NCBI RefSeq assembly: GCF_040703035.1
Contig: NZ_CP159996.1
Location: 3,196,001-3,260,000, forward strand
Reading direction: 5' to 3'
Length of the DNA: 64,000 nt
Source of the DNA: Terribacillus aidingensis
GTDB lineage: Bacteria > Bacillota > Bacilli > Bacillales > Amphibacillaceae
In this document: in pieces, positions 1-7,188 of the stretch
Layout of the letters: each line of letters opens with the position of its first letter
Numbering within the stretch: the stretch's first letter is position 1
Made by a program: the position numbers and the translations under genes
The notes under the pieces: model-generated
The model's input: the letters and a program-made list of their open reading frames with translations, nothing else
What the model was told of the DNA's origin: nothing
Databases searched by the model: none

Positions 1-120
1 GCTAATATATGTATTTGCTGTTATTGTAACATTATATTCCATAGAGACGTTGAATTAGAGAAGCGTGTTTTGCATTTATGCGAAATAGAATATCTCGTTT
101 CAAGCTAGTTAATAAATAAT

Positions 121-143
121 GCTCAGCAACGTAGTCGCTGAGC
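121..143 (-). terminator. Hairpin downstream of the alcohol dehydrogenase gene
   Basis: A 7-bp perfect stem (GCTCAGC/GCTGAGC) lies just past the stop codon of the leftward dehydrogenase gene and is followed on that strand by an AT-rich tract. It is a probable but modest terminator because the U-run is interrupted. Confidence 0.5.
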
Positions 144-160
144 ACATCTAGGTGACTTTA

Positions 161-1267
161 TTAAGCTTGGTATTCTTTATCAATAATTAGAATTGGTTTG
201 ATAGTAGATCCATTCGCTGAATCCTCAAATGCTTGCTGGATATCATCCATTTCATAGAATTTCACCAATTTATCGAATGGGAATTGACCGTTTTGATAGA
301 ACTTCACTAGTTTTGGAATGATCAATTGCGGTACCGCATCGCCTTCTACAACACCTTTCAGTGTTACAGCTTTTGTCATGATTTCATTGGTAACGTTGAT
401 AGTTAGGTCACGTTTACCAACGGCAACTGTCGCACATTCACCTTTGACACGTAAGCAGCGGATTGCAGCTAGTGTTACTTCTGGAACACCTGTTGTTTCC
501 AAGGAGTAGTGCGCGCCTTTTCCAGTGATTTCTTTGATTTTCTCAGCGGCATCTTCGTTTTTGCTATTGATAATATGTGTTGCGCCAAGCTCTTTCGCTA
601 ATTCCAAACGGCTGTCATGGATATCAACAGCGATGATTGGGTAGCAGCCCGCGATTTTCGCAGCCATCATACCAGATAGACCTACAGCTCCTGTACCGAA
701 TACAACAAAGCTTGTCCCAGCTTCTGGAGCAAGGGAGTTCAAGACAGTACCACTGCCTGTCATTAGACCGCAGCCAAGTGGCCCTAATAGACGAAGGTCA
801 GCCTCTTTATCGATTTTCACAACGTTCTTCTCATCTACTGTGCTGTACGTAGCGAAAGAAGATTGACCGAAGAACTGTGACACTTCTTGTTCCTCTTTAT
901 GAATTGGTGATACACCATATTTGTTTTTACCTGCGAAGTTAAGCTCCATCATGTTTTCACAGCCGCCAGCATTACCTTCCAGACAGTTATCACAATGACC
1001 GCAATAACTGAATCCAAGTACGACATGATCCCCTGGTTCAACAGTAATAACATTGCTGCCTACTCTTTCAACAATCCCTGAACCTTCATGTCCTAGTACA
1101 GCCGGATATGGTACTGGCAGCGAGCCATCAAGTACAGTTGCATCTGTATGACAAACACCCGAAGCAACAATACGCACCAATACCTCATCAGCTTTTGGCT
1201 CATCCAACTGCAGTGTCTGCTTGTTGAAATCGCTCTCTTCAGTAGTTAACATTGCTTGGATTTCCAT
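161..1267 (-). CDS. Zinc-dependent alcohol dehydrogenase (aryl-alcohol dehydrogenase-like)
   Basis: Medium-chain dehydrogenase/reductase of 368 residues, the usual family length. Catalytic zinc ligands are visible in GVCHTD (about residues 37-42) and GHEGSG (about 59-64). The structural-zinc cysteine cluster is CGHCDNCLEGNAGGC (about 89-103), and a Rossmann glycine motif GTGAVG is near residue 190. The family oxidises primary or aromatic alcohols with NAD(P) in the cytoplasm; the substrate cannot be told from sequence. It is divergent from a TetR regulator, which may control it. A close paralogue lies at 56952-58049. The start follows a ribosome site ending in gggg before ATG. Confidence 0.9.
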   Translation of the reverse strand: MEIQAMLTTEESDFNKQTLQLDEPKADEVLVRIVASGVCHTDATVLDGSLPVPYPAVLGHEGSGIVERVGSNVITVEPGDHVVLGFSYCGHCDNCLEGNAGGCENMMELNFAGKNKYGVSPIHKEEQEVSQFFGQSSFATYSTVDEKNVVKIDKEADLRLLGPLGCGLMTGSGTVLNSLAPEAGTSFVVFGTGAVGLSGMMAAKIAGCYPIIAVDIHDSRLELAKELGATHIINSKNEDAAEKIKEITGKGAHYSLETTGVPEVTLAAIRCLRVKGECATVAVGKRDLTINVTNEIMTKAVTLKGVVEGDAVPQLIIPKLVKFYQNGQFPFDKLVKFYEMDDIQQAFEDSANGSTIKPILIIDKEYQA

Positions 1268-1378
1268 CCTAATTCCCCCAGTTATACATTTTTCAATTAT
1301 ATTAAAGAGATTTATAATATAATTAACCTAAGTATAAAGAATCAGTTCAAAAGGTTTCAATCACTGAAAAATTGAAAA

Positions 1379-1424
1379 TGTATGGGTTTTCAACTGTGAA
1401 GATAGTACTGTATAGTTTTTCAAC
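1379..1424. promoter_or_regulatory. Two direct repeats in the adh-tetR divergent region (candidate TetR operators)
   Basis: TGTATGGGTTTTCAAC (1379-1394) and TGTATAGTTTTTCAAC (1409-1424) match at 14 of 16 positions and are spaced 30 bp start to start, about three helical turns. The first also sits in an inverted repeat, TTGAAAA-N-TTTTCAA. Position between a regulator and its divergent neighbour suggests operator sites. This is inference. Confidence 0.4.
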
Positions 1425-1484
1425 AAAATATTCAAACTGTCTAAAATCATATATCATAGAGAAAGTGTTTAGCGAGGGAAAATC

Positions 1485-2075
1485 ATGCCAAAAACAGACC
1501 GAAGAATTGAGCGCACGAAATCCACCTTAATAGCAACATTTCAGAAGCTTGTCTTAGAAAGAGGCTATTCCAAAGTTAAAGTAAAAGATATCGTAGACGA
1601 AGCCAATTACAATCGCACCACCTTTTACGTCCATTACGACGGCAAAGAGCAATTAGCCAAAGAAATGATCGAACTAGAAATGGGGCGTTTCTGTTATGAA
1701 TTCTGCAAACCAGTTCGTGATAATCCCATCCTCGACCTAACGAAGATGAACCCAAATGAAACGGATGTATTCCAGTATATAAAAGATAACAGCCATTACT
1801 ATGACTTGCTTGTTATTCAGGATCCGATACCAGGGATTCGCGAGGCTTTGTTAGAGGTGCTTAAAGATATCTTCCAGAATCGATTTTCCTTTATTGGAGA
1901 TAAAGCATCTGAGATTAATGCAGATTATTTCACTCATTATAGAGCGTATGGTATTTATGGCTGGATATTGGAGTGGATTAGGGCTGGATATGATGCAACG
2001 CCTTCTGAGATGGCTAGGAGGATTATAAATTTGTTGCATTATCATTCTTCTTTGATGAGAGAGGTTAATAATTAA
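1485..2075 (+). CDS. TetR/AcrR-family transcriptional regulator
   Basis: A 196-residue protein with an N-terminal TetR helix-turn-helix: residues about 8-55 include the characteristic run RGYSKVKVKDIVDEANYNRTT and then FYVHYDGKEQL. The C-terminal two thirds is a helical ligand-binding/dimerisation domain of the type seen in TetR C-terminal group 14 proteins. It begins with ATG after a good ribosome site (gaggg, 8 nt upstream) and is transcribed away from the alcohol dehydrogenase gene. It most likely represses itself and/or that gene. The ligand is unknown. Confidence 0.88.
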   Translation: MPKTDRRIERTKSTLIATFQKLVLERGYSKVKVKDIVDEANYNRTTFYVHYDGKEQLAKEMIELEMGRFCYEFCKPVRDNPILDLTKMNPNETDVFQYIKDNSHYYDLLVIQDPIPGIREALLEVLKDIFQNRFSFIGDKASEINADYFTHYRAYGIYGWILEWIRAGYDATPSEMARRIINLLHYHSSLMREVNN

Positions 2076-2097
2076 GGTTAATAATTAATATAAGACT

Positions 2098-2142
2098 TTA
2101 TCCTGAGAAGATATAGAGAGCTATCTCTCAGGATAATTTTTA
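2098..2142 (+). terminator. Rho-independent terminator of the TetR gene
   Basis: A long stem (TTATCCTGAGA... pairing with ...CTCAGGATAA) is followed directly by TTTTT. It lies 23 bp after the TetR stop codon and just outside the left end of the island. Confidence 0.85.
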
Positions 2143-2156
2143 CAAGCTTCACCTTA

Positions 2157-2172
2157 TTATGATACGGTTCCC
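2157..2172. repeat. Left attachment-site repeat (att copy distal to rlmH)
   Basis: TTATGATACGGTTCCC matches the rlmH 3' end at 15 of 16 positions and has the same orientation. The single difference (C for T) is synonymous in the rlmH frame (Pro codon CCG for CCA). Confidence 0.7.
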
Positions 2173-2183
2173 GTGGTGCATCT

Positions 2184-2225
2184 AAATGAGGTTTTGTTTA
2201 ATATTTATTAAATAACCTCATTTTT
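2184..2225. terminator. Hairpin just inside the left island end
   Basis: AAATGAGGTT and AACCTCATTT form a 10-bp stem around an AT-only loop, followed by a T-rich run on the plus strand. It may end transcription at the island edge. The arm ATGAGGTTT is also present, inverted, next to the right att copy (13639-13647), so it could alternatively belong to the element's terminal repeats. Confidence 0.45.
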
Positions 2226-2755
2226 CTTCTGCATAAGAATTCCTTCTCCTCATGAATATAATTCAAGTAATTAAGCATTTTGTCGATTAATTCTCTACAA
2301 TTGCAATTCTTCAACTTAACCGACCTATAAGTATTAAAGTGCTTATTTGGTTTATCTGGGTATTGTTTTCCATCAATTAAAATTGAATCGGTTAGATAAG
2401 AAAAGTCAAACCACACATATTGTTATCAAGTAATTTATGGGCTATTTTTACTACAAACTCTTTTTCACTTTCAATAAATAATCAGAATTGAACTTCTTGA
2501 ATTTGTATTCCTACAATAATGGGACTGTCTAACTTTTGACCAATTACATATTTGGCTTCAGTAATACCCGAACCCCGTATAAAACCGGAATCTGTAAAAA
2601 CCTCTTGGTTTCTATCCTTTTTCTAATTATTCCCTGAAACTAAAACCACATCACCAATTTCATTTTGGATTCTACTATGCAATTCTGTTGCTAAAATCTC
2701 ATGGTTAAGCTTTAAATAAAAATGTGCATACACCAATTTTCACTTCTAATCGAAG
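2198..2755 (-). pseudogene. Decayed gene of unknown family at the left island end
   Basis: On the minus strand, consecutive stretches of coding-like sequence continue one another across frame changes and stops. Read from high to low coordinates they contain LNHEILATELHSRIQNEIGD, then GFIRGSGITEAKYVIGQKLD, then SEKEFVVKIAHKLLDNN, then the 72-codon open frame at 2198-2416 containing YLTDSILIDGKQYPDKPNK. At least two stops and a frame change interrupt it. I do not recognise the family. The 72-codon piece is better read as the tail of a dead gene than as a small gene. Confidence 0.5.
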
Positions 2756-2875
2756 CCCTGAGAAGTGGACTGACGTTGTCGGCAACCATGGAATGATGAC
2801 GGCGATATTAGACCGACTAAAGAACCAGCAAAAGATTTTTAAGGACTAAAAGTGTTCAATTGGGGTTGACGGCTA
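2750..2875 (+). pseudogene. IS21-family remnant (IstB-like ATPase C-terminus and right end)
   Basis: A plus-strand reading gives PEKWTDVVGNHGMMTAILDR, followed by a short tail and a stop at about 2850. This matches the C-terminal part of IstB helper ATPases (E-W-x-D/E-x-x-G-D/N-x-x-x-x-x-A-I-L-D-R-L). The segment normally following LDR is missing, so the copy carries an internal deletion. The DNA right after it, tgttcaattggggttgacgg, ending in CA, resembles IS21-type terminal sequence. No istA is left. Confidence 0.6.
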
Positions 2876-2886
2876 CATAGCTCTCT

Positions 2887-5800
2887 CTATTTATACTTCC
2901 TTTTAATTTTCGGTACAATCTCCGGTAATGCTTTCATGAGCTCCATATTATGTTCCAATAGGTTACTAGTTTTTGGGTTATTAATCGAATCATGATCAAT
3001 ATTACTTGTTAATTCATCGATATAAGGAATTTCCTTTGGATTCGCTGTTGAATAGGCTTCTACCGATTTTTCAAAAATTATTTCATTAAGTCCCCACTCT
3101 CGGGACACTTTGTAAATTTCACCTTTTAATTTGTTCCGCTTCCATTCTTCATATGCTTCATCAAAGTTAACATCACTCGCTACATTTCCAGGTTCTAATT
3201 CCTCTTCAACAAATTGCTTCAGTAGCTCTGCTTGATCAAAATCACCCATATTACTTAATTCTTCAATATGTTGATAAATAATACGTAATGTTTCTGCGTC
3301 CACTGTTTGTTTTCCGTTTGTCGAAGTGGCTTTGTCCCCGATTAATTGAATTATATAATACGCATCTATTTTTTGTGTACCAGCTAGCTTTGCTTCACCT
3401 AAAGGTAATACAGGTAATTCTTCTGGATCGTCGTCCGGATTATCATCTCTCGTTACGTTACGATATGCACCGACATAACGCATCCACTCATGTTCTGTTA
3501 TACCGAATGCTTCATCTACCCAAGCAAATTCATAATATTGCTGAATCGTATTTAGTTGACCGTTTGCCTTTTTAAAAGCTTTTACAAAGATTTCCTTTGC
3601 CTCTTCATCTTTTTCTAAGGCTTGCCATGCCGTTGGATCTTGTAATATCTGTATCACTTCTTGTGAGTATTTTACAAATTCATCTACTGCTACGGGATAG
3701 GGTTCTACAATTGCTTTACTACTCTTTCCGCCACTTCCATATAAAATTAATGCATCATTTACTGCTTCTTCCGTTATTCTTGGGTACTGGAAGTTGACAA
3801 TCGTACCAAATTCCTTTTCTTTCCCATAGATACGGTTTGTGCGTGAATAGGCTTGAATTAATCCTTGTAGTGCAAGTGAACGATCCACATATAATGCGTT
3901 AATAAATTTAGAATCATAACCTGTTAGTAACTGATCTGCAACAATAACAAGGTCAATGTTTTTCGGATTTCGACCACTTCCACCTCGTGTTGCTCGTTCA
4001 ACGACATCTTCATAATATGCATCGTCACCCCTTCGCTTATCACCGTAAGCATATTCAATTCCAGTGAAAGCTGCATAATCTTTAAACATCGTTTTAATTA
4101 ATTCTGGATCGGTAGGTTCTTTATCTGCATCTGTTCCAAAACTAAATGTCATCGCCACGTTAATAGCAATATCATCACGTTCCGCTAATTGCTTTTTAAA
4201 CTCTTCATAGTAAGCAATTACTCGATGTTTGAATGCGACAGTTAAAATGGCATTGAAAACCTTATGTCGTGATTGATCTTCCCAGTTGTTTAATATTTCC
4301 TCAACTACTCTCGGGATATGTGTCTCATCATGATAAAACAATAATTTACGTTTTTTTGCTTCCTTTTCTACTTCTAACTCGGAGAGTTCATATACTTGTC
4401 GTTCCAGTTTTCTCTTTGGGGTGTCAGGTTGTTCAGCTAATTTATATTCAACAATTTGCTCTCGTAATGTATCGTAACTTTCAAACTCTCCGGTATTTAT
4501 GTAGTCAACATGAAATCCTAATACGTTTTTATCTGCAATTGCTTCATCTATCGTATATTGATGCAATAGTGGTCCGAAAAGCTTTTCTGTTGTATCGATG
4601 AGTTCACTCTTCTCATTGATCATTCCTTTAATCTTATTCTCATCAAATAAGGGTGTCCCAGTAAACCCATAAAACAAACCATTTTTCCGGAAGTAATTTT
4701 TAATGGTTACCATCATATCACCCATTGTCGTTCTGTGAGCTTCATCAATAATAAAGACGATTTTATTATTTGCTAAACTTTCGTCCTTCGCTTCAATTAA
4801 ATCTTTCACAAGATTATTTAATTTAAACGTTGTCGTTACAACGATACCTGTACTAGGAGATGACAAGAGTTTACGTAATTGAAATGTGTGTGCTGTATCA
4901 TCAACTGTTACTGATTCGTATTGTGCATATGCTTTAAAATTATCACTCGTACGACTGTCGAGTTCCTTTCGATCCACTAAGAAAACAACGTTATCAAATC
5001 CTGCTCTAGTTGATAAAAATAGAGCTGTTTTAAAACTCGTGATCGTTTTACCTGAACCTGTTGTATGCCAAACAAATCCACCATGAGGAATTTTATCTTC
5101 ATTATCCCACCCTAAGGCAGCACCTTCGACAGCTTGTAAGGCATGTACTTGATAAGAGCGCAATAGCATATGCTTGCAATTTTCCGCTTCTCTTGCTTCA
5201 TCAATGACTAAATAATCACCAACCATTTGGTGTGCCATCGGAATCATTAAGAAGTGACCAATGACATCTTCCCAATGATTAATTGGTTGATTATGCTTAT
5301 TCGCCCAATGAAAAACAAAACTTGGATTAAATGCTTGAATTGACTTTGGTGTTGCAAAGTAACGAGTAGCTACTTCTGATGTCATCACCATCATTTGTGA
5401 AAATGCCATAAAATTATTCACATATTCACCATCTGCATAATAACGTTTAAACTGATTAAATGCTTCTTCTAACGATTTATCTGTACGCTTTTGCTCAATA
5501 TTAATAAGTGGTAGACCATTAATGAGTAAAACAATATCAAAACGATTTCCATTCGGTGTTTCTACTTCTCTCGCGATATTATAACTTGAATCTCCACCAC
5601 GTACTTGTGCCTTTTTTAAGATGGTCAAAGTAATTTGTTCGCGTGTTACGTCTGGATGAGCATCTCGATAAATGCCATCAATTTTCCCAGTTGATTGTTC
5701 CATTGCTAAAATCTTTGCCGCTTCATAACTATTATCAATTTGCGATACTTTTGCCATCACTTGTGCAAATTCATTGTCTGTTAAAGGAACACTTTCCAAG

Positions 5801-5976
5801 GCATCCGCATTCATTCGGTTCAGTTCTCCACGCCAATGATTTACTAAATCTTGTACAGTAACCTTTTGTTTATTTCCATTAAGAAAATCTGGTGCTTTCC
5901 ATTTATATTGTTGTAGTTTTGCAGCGAACTTATCTTGAAAAGCTTTCTCTGCCGCGTTTTTTCGCCCATTACTCAT
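2887..5976 (-). CDS. hsdR: Type I restriction enzyme R subunit (HsdR)
   Basis: At 1029 residues it has the expected length. The N-terminal nuclease domain carries a PD-(D/E)xK-type core (FDIVLLINGLPLINIEQKR, about 148-166). The helicase part has Walker A TTGSGKT (about 305), DEAH in IIDEAHRT (about 410), and FYGFTGTP downstream. A C-terminal helical domain binds the methylase core. HsdR translocates DNA using ATP and cuts when HsdM-HsdS meets an unmethylated site. It is the last gene of a leftward hsdM-hsdS-hsdR operon, 15 bp after hsdS, with ribosome site gagaggaag before ATG. It appears intact. Confidence 0.95.
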   Translation of the reverse strand: MSNGRKNAAEKAFQDKFAAKLQQYKWKAPDFLNGNKQKVTVQDLVNHWRGELNRMNADALESVPLTDNEFAQVMAKVSQIDNSYEAAKILAMEQSTGKIDGIYRDAHPDVTREQITLTILKKAQVRGGDSSYNIAREVETPNGNRFDIVLLINGLPLINIEQKRTDKSLEEAFNQFKRYYADGEYVNNFMAFSQMMVMTSEVATRYFATPKSIQAFNPSFVFHWANKHNQPINHWEDVIGHFLMIPMAHQMVGDYLVIDEAREAENCKHMLLRSYQVHALQAVEGAALGWDNEDKIPHGGFVWHTTGSGKTITSFKTALFLSTRAGFDNVVFLVDRKELDSRTSDNFKAYAQYESVTVDDTAHTFQLRKLLSSPSTGIVVTTTFKLNNLVKDLIEAKDESLANNKIVFIIDEAHRTTMGDMMVTIKNYFRKNGLFYGFTGTPLFDENKIKGMINEKSELIDTTEKLFGPLLHQYTIDEAIADKNVLGFHVDYINTGEFESYDTLREQIVEYKLAEQPDTPKRKLERQVYELSELEVEKEAKKRKLLFYHDETHIPRVVEEILNNWEDQSRHKVFNAILTVAFKHRVIAYYEEFKKQLAERDDIAINVAMTFSFGTDADKEPTDPELIKTMFKDYAAFTGIEYAYGDKRRGDDAYYEDVVERATRGGSGRNPKNIDLVIVADQLLTGYDSKFINALYVDRSLALQGLIQAYSRTNRIYGKEKEFGTIVNFQYPRITEEAVNDALILYGSGGKSSKAIVEPYPVAVDEFVKYSQEVIQILQDPTAWQALEKDEEAKEIFVKAFKKANGQLNTIQQYYEFAWVDEAFGITEHEWMRYVGAYRNVTRDDNPDDDPEELPVLPLGEAKLAGTQKIDAYYIIQLIGDKATSTNGKQTVDAETLRIIYQHIEELSNMGDFDQAELLKQFVEEELEPGNVASDVNFDEAYEEWKRNKLKGEIYKVSREWGLNEIIFEKSVEAYSTANPKEIPYIDELTSNIDHDSINNPKTSNLLEHNMELMKALPEIVPKIKRKYK

Positions 5977-5991
5977 TGAATAGCTTCCTCT

Positions 5992-7188
5992 CTACACAAA
6001 CATTTCTTCTAAATAAGCCTCTTTCATTTTCTTTAGTTTTTCTAGCTTTTTTTCTTCTGTTTTAATTTGATCATCTAAGTTTGTAAAGAACAACGATAAC
6101 ATTTCTAGCTCTTTTATATTGTTTGAAATAAGTATTTCTATGTTTGACATTACATTATTCATAAGCTTTGGATTTCCAATCTTAGAAACATGTTTCCATG
6201 CCTTTAAATCAAGTATTTCAGCGACAGCTTTACAAGCATATCCTTCTTTAGAAATAAGGACACCATTAACATTTGTACTATAGAATTTACCTTCTCTGTA
6301 ATTAACTGTACCCGCATTAGCCCCATCAGTAGTCCAGGTAATAGCTGTGTCAAATAAATAATCAGAATAATAACCCAATAGACCATTATTTTGGGTTTGT
6401 GAGGAATATACCGGATAATGTGAAATCTTACTCTGTTTTTTTTCGATTTTTGTTGTTGAAAGTACATTACCTCTTGTCACTTGAAATATATCCCCTACTC
6501 TTCGTCTTACCCATTTCTCTTCAAATCCCTCAAATCTTCTTTTCGGTAGGGTTTCGCCTTCTTGTGGTAACATTTCGGTTAAATAGGCAGACTTTAATGC
6601 TTTTACTTTAGCAATCATTCTTTCTTGATTTGCAATTCTTTCATCTAAAATCTTAAAAAATTTACCGATTTTTTGTTGTTCAATTAAATATGGAAACTTT
6701 ATAGGCGAAGCATTTGCAGGTTTTAAAGTGAAGTGTTTAATTGTCCCACCTGAAGATGCAACATCCATATACTTTTGCATTCTTGGACTCATAAAATAAA
6801 TACTCATAAAAGAGCCATCTAACAACTTTGAGGTCGATGTCTTTATATATAGAATAGCCCCACCCTGCACATACACTGGTGATTCGTCTTCTTTGTGATA
6901 CACAACTCCAACTTTCCCACCACTGGTAAATAAAACATCTCCCTTTTGTGGCGCACCAGTTTTTAACACGAATCCTTCATAGGTCTCTTTAGAAATAAAT
7001 AGTTCACCTTGTAACTTTTCATTTGCTAAATCACTGGATCTTAGATAGGGAATGCCTTTTTCTTCCCATAATTTATTTGAGATCCTCGCGCTATCTTTTA
7101 CTTCTGCTAGTTCTCCTAACTTACGCAGTTCCCAATCATTCGTAAACCCTTCGAACCTTCTCTTTGGAAATGAATTCTTTTGTTCCAT
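5992..7188 (-). CDS. hsdS: Type I restriction-modification specificity subunit (HsdS)
   Basis: A 398-residue protein with two target-recognition domains. Each half begins with a related segment, FPKRRFEGFTNDWELRKLGE near residue 8 and LPKRRFEGFEEKWVRRRVGD near 213. Each recognition domain is followed by a coiled-coil spacer (about 165-200 and 370-395). HsdS sets the bipartite DNA target and bridges two HsdM subunits. Its ATG overlaps the hsdM stop as TAATG (7186-7190), indicating translational coupling. The target sequence cannot be predicted by eye. Confidence 0.93.
   Translation of the reverse strand: MEQKNSFPKRRFEGFTNDWELRKLGELAEVKDSARISNKLWEEKGIPYLRSSDLANEKLQGELFISKETYEGFVLKTGAPQKGDVLFTSGGKVGVVYHKEDESPVYVQGGAILYIKTSTSKLLDGSFMSIYFMSPRMQKYMDVASSGGTIKHFTLKPANASPIKFPYLIEQQKIGKFFKILDERIANQERMIAKVKALKSAYLTEMLPQEGETLPKRRFEGFEEKWVRRRVGDIFQVTRGNVLSTTKIEKKQSKISHYPVYSSQTQNNGLLGYYSDYLFDTAITWTTDGANAGTVNYREGKFYSTNVNGVLISKEGYACKAVAEILDLKAWKHVSKIGNPKLMNNVMSNIEILISNNIKELEMLSLFFTNLDDQIKTEEKKLEKLKKMKEAYLEEMFV

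Noticed and set aside
2198-2416. 72-codon open frame read as an intact small gene
   Set aside because: Its coding signal continues upstream in other frames with stops, so it is the end of a decayed gene.
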